Assembly (NCBI GenBank): GCA_025454095.1
Contig: JALOPC010000170.1
Span: 1-6,190 of the forward strand
DNA length: 6,190 bases
Direction of reading: 5' to 3'
Origin: Syntrophales bacterium
Lineage (GTDB): Bacteria > Desulfobacterota > Syntrophia > Syntrophales > UBA2192
The notes under the pieces are model-generated. The model did not search any database, was not told where the DNA came from, and saw only the letters and a program-made list of their open reading frames with translations. The translations under genes and the position numbers were made by a program. Positions 1 to 5,488 of this stretch are shown piece by piece (position 1 is the stretch's first letter; each line of letters begins with the position of its first letter).

Positions 1-287
1 ACGGCGTCGTCCGACGAGCGCCAATCGACGGTCGAGGTCAGGTCCTTCTTGCTCGTGTCCGAGTAGATGCCGGTGGCTTTCAGTTGGATCTCCGTCCCCA
101 GGGCGATGACCGGGTCGGCCGGTGTCACTTCGATGGAGACCAGGGAAGGCGCCGACGCCCCGACCCCGATGTTGCCTCCCTCGCCGCCTCCGCCGCAGGA
201 GGTCATCAGCGCCAGGAATGCGATCGATAACAGGGTGGCTGAAAACCGGGTCTTCATATTCCGCTGTGCTCTTGTTGTCCGGATCAT
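1..287 (-). CDS. Exported lipoprotein with bacterial Ig-like (BIG2-type) domain, C-terminus cut by window edge
   Basis: The first 95 residues are visible; the rest lies beyond position 1. A basic start is followed by a hydrophobic stretch (about residues 15-29) and the lipobox-like LMTSC, with Cys31 as the predicted lipidation site. A Gly-rich spacer follows. From about residue 48 there is a classic Ig-like group 2 opening: SIEVTPADPVIALGTEIQL, then KATGIYSD, DLTSTVDW and RSSDDAV. The ATG at 287 is chosen because AAGAGGAG lies 9 bases upstream; a second in-frame ATG at 257 (residue 11) has a poorer context. By family knowledge, BIG2 lipoproteins are anchored to a membrane by acylation and expose Ig folds for adhesion or surface structure. 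The ligand cannot be predicted. Tandem Ig repeats or another domain may follow outside the window. The gene lies downstream of hepT but is separated by 365 bases, so it is probably not in that operon. Confidence 0.85.
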   Translation of the reverse strand, partial: MIRTTRAQRNMKTRFSATLLSIAFLALMTSCGGGGEGGNIGVGASAPSLVSIEVTPADPVIALGTEIQLKATGIYSDTSKKDLTSTVDWRSSDDA

Positions 288-326
288 GGTCGATCACTCC
301 TCTTGCCCATACCCGGATCGCATCGA

Positions 327-348
327 GCGTGCCCGTGCCCTGGCACGC
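327..348. promoter_or_regulatory. Palindrome in the lipoprotein 5' region, possible operator or leader hairpin
   Basis: The arms GCGTGCC (327-333) and GGCACGC (342-348) are perfect inverted repeats with an 8-base loop. A competing hairpin, CGTGCC (334-339) with GGCACG (342-347), uses a 2-base loop, because CGTGCC occurs twice in tandem. The element lies 40-60 bases upstream of the lipoprotein start and directly downstream (in the direction of transcription) of the AT-rich patch. That position suits an operator or a 5' leader structure. Function is inferred from position and symmetry only. Confidence 0.3.
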
Positions 349-525
349 GCATTTATCAATGATATCGTGTATTTATTTGCGTGTCGGGCCGGCGGGGGCC
401 TCGAGGTGGATGTGCCAAAATGGAACGATTGAGTTGAATGCGAAATGATGTCGGCTGGTTATCGGCCAGGGGTCATTACGGAATGGTCGGTTCCGGGAGT
501 GAGATTTTCGTTCGAGAAGGAAAAG

Positions 526-575
526 ACCCCCCCCACTTTCCCCCTTTTTCAAAGGGTGACGAAGGGGGATTTGAA
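526..575. repeat. Degenerate C-run/G-run intergenic repeat, copy A
   Basis: A run of eight C is followed by TTTCCCCCTTTTTCAAAGGG, a short spacer and AAGGGGGATTTGAA. The core can fold as CCCTTT-TTC-AAAGGG, with a weaker outer pairing of CCCCC with GGGGG. The sequence resembles short dispersed intergenic repeats I know from deltaproteobacterial and related genomes, but no name is assigned. It lies about 75 bases beyond the hepT stop. It is related to, and in the same orientation as, copy B at 1571-1620 on the other side of the toxin-antitoxin pair. It could also act as a 3' stem-loop for the hepT transcript, although no U-run follows. Confidence 0.6.
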
Positions 576-652
576 TGCCTCAGAGGACGAGAGGCAAGTG
601 ATGACGTTAAGCGAATAAGAAAAGGAAATTCTATATGAAGGGCTGCCCGGGC

Positions 653-1096
653 CTACTTCCCCCTGACGGTTCGGAGCCAATGCAGCATCCGCTCGAGCAG
701 GGTCTCGATTTCACCCGTGTGATGCAGGCATATTTCGAGCAACTCATCCGGGGATATTTCGTTATAGAAGTGCACCATGCGATTCCGGTAGCCGGCTATT
801 TTCCGCATGAGGTCGGCGTCATCCTTGCCGATGACGTTCTTCTCGAAAAGATTGCGGGCAATCTCCTTGTATTCCGCCGTAGGGCAGCCGAACCCCTTGG
901 CCAGAATGTGACGACCCACATCGAAGAGGGCTTCCAGGGACCGGCGAAGATAGGATTCCGCCGCCGCGACATTGTGCTTGTTCCCGAGAAATGCCTGCCG
1001 GTCCGACAGGGGGAGTTCCTTCAGGGCGGCAATGGCCTCGCGGATCCATCGGGTCCGTTGGGCAACGACGTTCTCATCCACAGTGCCTGGCGACAT
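653..1096 (-). CDS. hepT: HepT-like HEPN-domain toxin (predicted RNase)
   Basis: The product is 147 residues, a normal size for the HepT/DUF86 family, and is predicted to be all helical. The family signature RNxxxHxY is intact as RNRMVHFY: Arg104 and His109 are the predicted catalytic pair and Tyr111 the modification target. By established knowledge of the Shewanella HepT-MntA pair, HEPN toxins of this type act as RNases, and the partner MntA inactivates them by adding AMP to the motif tyrosine. The start at 1096 is supported by GGAG 6 bases upstream, and by the mntA stop ending 1 base before it, which indicates translational coupling. Helical segments flank the motif, for example residues 43-66 and 117-141. 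Assignment to the family is firm. Actual toxicity and the RNA target are inferred. Confidence 0.92.
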   Translation of the reverse strand: MSPGTVDENVVAQRTRWIREAIAALKELPLSDRQAFLGNKHNVAAAESYLRRSLEALFDVGRHILAKGFGCPTAEYKEIARNLFEKNVIGKDDADLMRKIAGYRNRMVHFYNEISPDELLEICLHHTGEIETLLERMLHWLRTVRGK

Positions 1097-1097
1097 G

Positions 1098-1520
1098 TCA
1101 CGCTCCGACGGTCACACGGATCATCTCTTTTTGATGGGGTTCGAGGTCGGCTGCCATGCGCATGATGTAGAGCTGGTACTCCGCCTCGTAGGTTTCGTCC
1201 CGTGCGTACAGGAGTTCGCCGGTTACGATCCGGAAAGCCAGGGAGACGGGTGCCTCGGGGATGACAACGATATCCGCCCGGGGCACATCGAAGAGATCTT
1301 CGAACAGGATGCCCAGCCCGACTTTCTCTTCCAAGGTGAGAGGACGCGCCGGCTTGACGCCGATGTCGAGATCGGATGGCCCCGGCGACATGCGCGGAAT
1401 CCTGCCGTCTACGAAATCGCGGGCCTCGGCGGCACGGCTTCCGAAGGCATAGACGATCTGAAGATCGTGAGCCGCGGCTGCCTCGCGAATCGCACCTCTT
1501 ATTTCATCAACACTTTTCAT
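1098..1520 (-). CDS. mntA: MntA-like minimal nucleotidyltransferase antitoxin
   Basis: The product is 140 residues with a pol-beta-type minimal nucleotidyltransferase fold. The glycine-serine motif is FGSRA (Gly27, Ser28), the paired metal-binding acidic residues are in SDLDIGV (Asp50, Asp52), and a third acidic residue is Asp83 in RADIVVI. In the HepT-MntA family this enzyme transfers AMP from ATP to the toxin's motif tyrosine and neutralises it. The gap between GS and DxD is 21 residues here, against about 10 in the canonical GSX10DXD signature; the extra segment is roughly EARDFVDGRIPRM. The reading frame stays open upstream to an ATG at 1628, but that extension is translated repeat sequence, so the ATG at 1520 is chosen. 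No Shine-Dalgarno sequence precedes it. It is the first gene of the operon, followed directly by hepT. Confidence 0.92.
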   Translation of the reverse strand: MKSVDEIRGAIREAAAAHDLQIVYAFGSRAAEARDFVDGRIPRMSPGPSDLDIGVKPARPLTLEEKVGLGILFEDLFDVPRADIVVIPEAPVSLAFRIVTGELLYARDETYEAEYQLYIMRMAADLEPHQKEMIRVTVGA

Positions 1521-1527
1521 AACTTGC

Positions 1528-1556
1528 ACAATACCGCAACAAAGGGGGGTTTTCAA
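1528..1556 (-). promoter_or_regulatory. Candidate sigma70-type promoter of mntA-hepT, predicted (near-)leaderless
   Basis: Reading the minus strand, TTGAAA (1556-1551, 5 of 6 matches to the -35 consensus) is separated by exactly 17 bases from TATTGT (1533-1528, 4 of 6 matches to the -10 consensus). The -10 box ends 7 bases before the mntA ATG, so transcription would start at about 1520-1521, on or next to the A of the start codon. This fits the absence of a ribosome binding site there. The -35 box lies between the gene and the repeat at 1571-1620. The prediction comes from consensus matching alone. Confidence 0.45.
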
Positions 1557-1570
1557 GGCCCAGATGACGG

Positions 1571-1620
1571 AAAATCGCCCTCTGTCCCCCTTTTCCAAGA
1601 GGGGAGGTTGCGAGGGGAGA
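1571..1620. repeat. Degenerate C-run/G-run intergenic repeat, copy B
   Basis: The core GTCCCCCTTTTCCAAGAGGG, followed by GAGGTTGCGAGGGGA, aligns in the same orientation with copy A (526-575): both have TCCCCCTTTT, then a short CAA-containing loop, then G-runs. It can fold as CCCCTTTT paired with AAGAGGGG-like bases. An adjacent stretch, AAAGGGGGGTTTTCAAGG (1541-1558), may be a further decayed part of the same element. It occupies most of the 154-base gap between the large exported-protein gene and mntA. Confidence 0.6.
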
Positions 1621-1674
1621 GGGCGCACGGTACGGGTAAATGGGGGACTTCATAGACCGCCCGGGCGCGCTGTT

Positions 1675-1790
1675 TTACTTGCCCTCCTTGCCCGCGTTCA
1701 GGGCGCTTGCGGGCGCGCCGGTCGCGTTGTAGCGCTTGTAGCAGCCCTTGGCGCACTCGCTGCCGCCGTCGGGGAAGTGGCGCAGCCGAA
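1675..1790 (-). other. Probable 1-base frameshift and the real C-terminus of the large exported protein
   Basis: In the current frame the protein passes from a sensible sequence (CINQGFGC) into an Ala/Pro/Thr tail typical of a wrong frame, and stops at 1698. In the neighbouring frame the same DNA reads DGGSECAKGCYKRY, then NATGAPASALNAGKEGK, and stops with TAA at 1675-1677. Adding one base near 1774-1790 joins the two: 4325 to 1675 is 2651 bases, one short of 884 codons. The repaired tail has eight cysteines instead of six, enough for four disulfides. Either the gene is truly mutated or the assembly lost a base in this GC-rich stretch. The sequence alone cannot decide between these. Confidence 0.75.
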
Positions 1791-4325
1791 GCCCTGGTTG
1801 ATGCAGGGCCCGTTGGAGGCTTTCGCGCAGCTGGGCGATGCGTCGGATGGCTTGGGGTTGTAGCCGACGGCAACGCTGGAGGTGGCCGAACTGTTGCACC
1901 GGCACAGGCAGTCGAGCACGCCCTGGCGCTCCTTCTCCGTGAGAGCCTCCCAGGCCTTCGGCGGGGGCGGCGGGGGGTCCTTCTTCTCCGGAGGCTTCTG
2001 TCCGGTCTGCGTCTGGGTGCTCGCAGGCTTCTTCTCGGGCGGCTTGGCGGGCGTCTTCGTCTCCTCCTTCTCGACGACCACGGTGTGCCGCGCGTCGGCA
2101 AGCTTCACGTACTTGCCCCCCTGCTTCGCGAAAAGCTCGGCCAGGTAGGTGTAGGTGCCCGCACTCGCCTCGGCGGTGGAGAGGGAGGGCGCGCCGCCCA
2201 CGCGGCGGCCCGACTTCGCCCAGCCCACGGCGAGCTGGCCCGAGGGGACGGTGGCGCCGACGATCTCGGCGGTGAGGCTGAATCGCTGGCTCACCTTCAC
2301 CCGCGCGGGGCCGCTGACGCGGAGGCTTCCGCGGGGCACGTCCTCGACGATGCTGAAGGTGTCCGAGACGGTGTCCTCGAAGGTCTTGCGGTAGCCGCCC
2401 AGCAGCGAGTGCTCCTCCACGTCGGCCGCGGCGACGGTGGCCGTGAGGCTCAGCTCGTGCCGCAGGGCCGCGCTGTGGCTGCCGAGGGCCCGGTAGGTGT
2501 ACGTCTTCGACATGGGCGAGTACTCGGCCCCGAGCCACTTGCCGTCGAGGGCCATCTGGTACTTCTCCGAGGCAAACAGCACGTCGCCCCCCTTGCCCTC
2601 GAGGGCCTTGAGGGAGGCCTTCATCTTCGCGAAGACGTCGTTCATCCTGTCGCGGTTCTGCGCCGTCGAGGCGGAGATCGTGACGACGGCGGCCTTCTTC
2701 CCGCCCCCCTGGTCGCGCAGGGGCACCTCGTCGGAGGGGCTGAAGGTGAGGACGGGGCGGTTGCCGGCCAGCAGGCGCATGTACTCGCGGTAGTTCTTGT
2801 TGAACTCCCCGATCCAGGCGAGGCGCTGCTCGCGCCAGCGGGAGACGAGGTCGTTGGCGCACTTGTTGTAGACGGCCTTGGCCACGTTGGGGTCCGAGAC
2901 GAGCTGGCCGCCCTGCTCGCGGTAGGAGGCGTTGGTGGACTGGTACCAGATGAAGCTCATCAGCTTGTTGCGCCCCTCGGGCGTGTCGGGGAAGCGCAGG
3001 GCCATCTGCTCGACCGTCATCCCCTTGTGCTCGCTCTCGCGGCCCTTGACCATGGAGATGCCTTCGACGAGGCTCGTGCACTCCTGGAAGCTCGTAACGG
3101 TGTTGTAGGCCCCGGCCCGCGCGGCCTCGAGGGTGCAGACGGCCATGTCCATGGCGAGCCCCGGGACGAGCCCGGCGATGTAGCCCAGCTCGGGAAGGGC
3201 CGCCAGCGCCCCGGAGCGCAGGTCCTCGGCGGCCATGCCGGCCACGTAGTTCGTGCGGGCGTAGTAGCCGAAGAGCTGCAGGCCGCGCAGCAGCTTGTCC
3301 GTGGGCACCTTGTTGGCGTACTTCCAGAAGGTCCCCCGCATCTGCGCCCACTTGCCCAGGTTCTCGTTGAGGATGCCCTTGAGCAGTTCGCGGTTGCCCG
3401 GGTTGGCCTCGCGGGAGAGCTTCTCCAGGAGCCCCAGCTCGCGCTGGGCCCGCCCGACGGCCTCGCGGATCGCGGCGGGGTCCTTCACGGCGCCCCGGGC
3501 GATGTCGTCGAGGTAGTCGGCGCGCAGGCCCACCCGCTCGATGCTGCGGGCCTTGTTGAGCGACTGCCGCAGCCGCTCGACGTGCTTGGAGGCCTTGGCG
3601 GCCCCCTCGGTGTCGAGCTTCTCCAGGGCCTTCTGGGCCCACTGGTTGCCCTTGTTCACTTCGCCCGCCGTGTTGAAGACGCCCAGGCCCTCCTCGAGGT
3701 GCACGAGGTCCGTGGCGCCCGCGACGACGCGGCCCGACTTCTGGTCGACGAAGAAGTGCCGCCCCGCCTTCGACTCGTAGTGCTGGGCGTAGCCCTTCGC
3801 GCCCTTGCCCCAGAGGCCTTCGACGGGCTCGCTGCCGAGGCTCGGGGCCGCCTTGAGGTTCTTGAACTTCGCGGCGGCATCGTCGGCGTTCTCCACGCCG
3901 GCCATGACCTGGTTGGGCGGGTAGACGTTGGTGCTGTTGACGAGCTTGTCGATCTCGGCCGGGCTCAGGCCCTTTGCCCTGCCCGCGGCCTGGATGTTGC
4001 CCTTCAGGGAGCCCTGGAAGTCCTTCCACTTCTGGACCATCTTCGCCTCGTCGGTCTCGCCGGTGAGGATGACGCGCATGTCGTGGTCCGACGTGCCGCC
4101 CGTGAGCGGCCCCTTGTACTTCTGCTGGCTGATCCAGGAGCCCACGCCTGCGGCCTCGGTGCCCGTCTGCTTGACGGTCTGCTTGACGGCGTCGTTCATG
4201 ACGTCGAGGGCGACCTTGTCCTTAGCGGCCGGGGCCGCGAGGGCGCCGGGGGAAGGGCTGAGCAGCAGCAGAAGGGCGATGGCGGAAAGGACGGCGGCGG
4301 CGTGCAATGCGGGGCGGTTTCTCAT
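1698..4325 (-). CDS. Large exported protein of unknown function with Ig-like domain and Cys-rich tail (apparent 3' frameshift)
   Basis: As read, this is 875 residues. I do not recognise a named family. Residues 1-31 form a signal peptide: basic start, leucine-rich core, ending ALAAPAA. Residues 32-400 are Lys/Ala-rich and mostly helical, with one odd motif, GGTSDHDMR (76-84), that recalls nucleotidyltransferase metal-binding sites. Residues 373-407 are more hydrophobic and could be a buried or membrane-associated helix. Residues 430-650 are mixed. About 665-752 looks like an Ig/PKD-type beta-sandwich (VSGPARVKVSQRFSLTAEIV, then GTYTYLAELF). A Lys/Pro linker (753-792) has KPPEKK twice and six prolines in a row. 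The tail has Cys at 806, 808, 810, 833, 841 and 848. The ATG at 4325 begins the signal peptide and has GGGAG 11 bases upstream; the open frame above it (to 4604) overlaps the acyltransferase and is unlikely to be coding. The protein is probably periplasmic or secreted. Confidence 0.85.
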   Translation of the reverse strand: MRNRPALHAAAVLSAIALLLLLSPSPGALAAPAAKDKVALDVMNDAVKQTVKQTGTEAAGVGSWISQQKYKGPLTGGTSDHDMRVILTGETDEAKMVQKWKDFQGSLKGNIQAAGRAKGLSPAEIDKLVNSTNVYPPNQVMAGVENADDAAAKFKNLKAAPSLGSEPVEGLWGKGAKGYAQHYESKAGRHFFVDQKSGRVVAGATDLVHLEEGLGVFNTAGEVNKGNQWAQKALEKLDTEGAAKASKHVERLRQSLNKARSIERVGLRADYLDDIARGAVKDPAAIREAVGRAQRELGLLEKLSREANPGNRELLKGILNENLGKWAQMRGTFWKYANKVPTDKLLRGLQLFGYYARTNYVAGMAAEDLRSGALAALPELGYIAGLVPGLAMDMAVCTLEAARAGAYNTVTSFQECTSLVEGISMVKGRESEHKGMTVEQMALRFPDTPEGRNKLMSFIWYQSTNASYREQGGQLVSDPNVAKAVYNKCANDLVSRWREQRLAWIGEFNKNYREYMRLLAGNRPVLTFSPSDEVPLRDQGGGKKAAVVTISASTAQNRDRMNDVFAKMKASLKALEGKGGDVLFASEKYQMALDGKWLGAEYSPMSKTYTYRALGSHSAALRHELSLTATVAAADVEEHSLLGGYRKTFEDTVSDTFSIVEDVPRGSLRVSGPARVKVSQRFSLTAEIVGATVPSGQLAVGWAKSGRRVGGAPSLSTAEASAGTYTYLAELFAKQGGKYVKLADARHTVVVEKEETKTPAKPPEKKPASTQTQTGQKPPEKKDPPPPPPKAWEALTEKERQGVLDCLCRCNSSATSSVAVGYNPKPSDASPSCAKASNGPCINQGFGCATSPTAAASAPRAATSATTRPARPQAP

Positions 4326-4443
4326 GGGTTGACAGGCTCCCGGGGGTGATGGTGCGGGGCAGCCGGCGAGGGGTGCCCCGAGAGCCGGAAGGATGCAAGA
4401 ACCATGCGGGAAAGGGAGGGAAGCGGCAAGGGGCCGGGGCCCC

Positions 4444-4474
4444 CGCGGGCGGCGCATGAAAAGACCGCCCCGCG
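4444..4474. other. Imperfect GC-rich hairpin after the acyltransferase gene
   Basis: CGCGGGCGG (4444-4452) can pair with CCGCCCCGCG (4465-4474) as nine pairs with one bulged C and a 12-base loop. It lies about 30 bases beyond the acyltransferase stop, where a terminator would be expected. No T-run follows on the minus strand, so it is at best a weak or factor-assisted terminator, or an mRNA-stabilising stem. Confidence 0.3.
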
Positions 4475-4503
4475 AGGGTGTTCGCCGACAGGCGGGCGGG
4501 CGT

Positions 4504-5409
4504 CTACCGGGCGCGGGCCTCCGCCAGGAGCGCCTCGATCTGCCGGTCCTTCTCGAGCCAGAGCTGCTGCACCCACCGGTGCATGGCGTCGCGGAAGGCC
4601 GCATCGCCCTCGTAGTCGCCCTGCATGAGCTCCTGCGGGACCTCGAGGGTCCTCATGCGCACGGTGATCCGCTTGACCTTGCCGCAGAGGAATTCCCAGA
4701 AGGTGGGGATCCCGTCGGGGTAGACGATCGTGATGTCCAGCAGGGAATGGAATTTACCGCCCAGGGCGTTCAGGGCCAGCGCGAGCCCCCCGGCCTTGGG
4801 CCGCAGGAGGTACCGGTACTCGCTCTTCTGCCGGGCGTGCTTTGCCGGGGTGAAGCGCGTTCCCTCGAGAAAGTTCATGACGCTCGTGGAAATGGTGGCG
4901 AATTTCTCGCAGGCCCGGCGCGTGGCCTCGTAGTCCTTGCCCCGCTGCTCGGGGTGCTTCTCCAGGTACTCGGCGCTGTGGCGGTAGAGGAACGGGTAGT
5001 CGAGCGCCCACCAGGCAAGCCCCATGAAGGGCACCTTGATGAGCTCGCGCTTGATGAAGAACTTCAGCAGGGGGATGCGGCGGTTCAGCAGGTGCTGCAT
5101 CACGAAGATGTCCACCCAGGTCTGGTGGTTGCTGACCACCAGGTACCAGCCCCGATAGTTCAGGCCTTCGAGCCCCTGCACGTCCCACTCGGTCCTCTGG
5201 GTGAGGCTCATCCAGGCGCTGTTGCAGGCGATCCAGATCTCCCCGATCCGGTGGAGAATGCGGTTCAGCGCCCGGCGCAGCGACGGGACGGGCAGCAGGA
5301 ACTTCGGGATGGCGAAGACGAGCAGCAGCGACACCCACACCACCACGTTGACGGCCAGGAGCAATGACGCGATGACTCCCACGAGAAAGGACGGCAGAAA
5401 ATTCAGCAT
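4504..5409 (-). CDS. yihG: YihG-like PlsC-family membrane acyltransferase
   Basis: The product is 301 residues, close to the roughly 310 of E. coli YihG, and I recall the E. coli protein well enough to see similarity along the full length (for example WDVQGLEGL, and HPEQRGKDYEATRRACEKF). The N-terminus has a membrane segment at about residues 8-40. The catalytic NHxxxxD motif is NHQTWVD (His95, Asp100). The acceptor-binding motif is FLEGTRF (Glu182-Arg185), and the later conserved block is LLDITIVYPD (223-232). By family knowledge these enzymes transfer a fatty acyl group to lysophosphatidic acid or a related lysophospholipid at the inner membrane. The exact substrate here is inferred. The ATG at 5409 has GGGAG only about 3 bases upstream, a short spacing, but no better start exists. 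It follows the oxidoreductase gene after 79 bases. The 178-base gap to the exported-protein gene suggests that gene may have its own promoter. Confidence 0.9.
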   Translation of the reverse strand: MLNFLPSFLVGVIASLLLAVNVVVWVSLLLVFAIPKFLLPVPSLRRALNRILHRIGEIWIACNSAWMSLTQRTEWDVQGLEGLNYRGWYLVVSNHQTWVDIFVMQHLLNRRIPLLKFFIKRELIKVPFMGLAWWALDYPFLYRHSAEYLEKHPEQRGKDYEATRRACEKFATISTSVMNFLEGTRFTPAKHARQKSEYRYLLRPKAGGLALALNALGGKFHSLLDITIVYPDGIPTFWEFLCGKVKRITVRMRTLEVPQELMQGDYEGDAAFRDAMHRWVQQLWLEKDRQIEALLAEARAR

Positions 5410-5438
5410 GATCTCCCACCCACGTTCGTCTCATGTCA

Positions 5439-5462
5439 GGGCCGGGCGCGTGCGCCGGGCCC
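5439..5462. terminator. Candidate hairpin between qor and the acyltransferase gene
   Basis: The 11-base arms GGGCCGGGCGC (5439... read as GG-GCCGGGCGC, to 5449) and GCGCCGGGCCC (5452-5462) pair with a single G-G mismatch around a very short loop, making a strong stem 26 bases beyond the qor stop. There is no T-run on the minus strand side, so it lacks the usual intrinsic-terminator tail. Only 29 bases remain before the acyltransferase ATG, too few for a full promoter and leader. The hairpin may instead sit in the leader of a shared transcript. Confidence 0.35.
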
Positions 5463-5488
5463 GTTCGGTTCGAGTCTCCGGCGCACCG

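Larger units (their letters stand above)
288..652. other. Gene-free stretch between hepT and the lipoprotein gene
   Basis: I find no convincing gene in these 365 bases. The part nearest the lipoprotein gene holds a palindrome (327-348) and an AT-rich patch: 23 of 30 bases at 351-380 are A or T, in an otherwise GC-rich sequence. The lipoprotein promoter probably lies there, but no good -35/-10 pair with correct spacing could be picked. The middle holds a C-run/G-run repeat (526-575), annotated separately. A 66-codon plus-strand reading frame at 438-638 runs straight through that repeat and is not credible as a protein. Confidence 0.6.

Noticed and set aside
438..638. A 66-codon plus-strand open frame in the gene-free stretch.
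   Set aside because: It runs through repeat copy A, and its middle is simply translated repeat. No ribosome binding site or homology is evident.
526..1620. A CRISPR array or composite transposon formed by the C-run/G-run repeats.
   Set aside because: There are only two imperfect copies about 1 kb apart with genes between them. There are no regular spacers, transposase, terminal inverted repeats or clear target-site duplication.
1521..1628. An upstream start for mntA at 1628 that would add 36 residues.
   Set aside because: The extra residues are translated repeat copy B, the nucleotidyltransferase family begins close to the ATG at 1520, and a promoter candidate lies inside the extension.
635..1655. 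Plus-strand open frames opposite hepT and mntA (635-1165 and 972-1655).
   Set aside because: Both are shadows of genes with complete family motifs on the minus strand.
1675..4029. A 784-codon minus-strand open frame overlapping the large protein in another frame.
   Set aside because: Almost all of it is Arg/Gly/Pro-rich out-of-frame translation. Only the last 35 or so codons look real, and these are explained as the frameshifted tail of the exported protein.
1707..4349. An 880-codon open frame on the plus strand, opposite the large exported protein.
   Set aside because: It is the antisense shadow of a very GC-rich gene. Its translation is a monotonous Leu/Gly/Ala/Arg/Val mix with no domain, while the minus strand has a signal peptide, balanced composition and an Ig-like domain.
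4326..4604. An N-terminal extension of the large exported protein up to 4604.
   Set aside because: It would bury the signal peptide behind an Arg/Pro-rich leader and overlap the 3' end of the acyltransferase gene.
4393..5367. A 324-codon plus-strand open frame opposite the acyltransferase.
   Set aside because: The minus strand carries intact acyltransferase motifs along its full length. The plus-strand product has no recognisable domain and a skewed composition.
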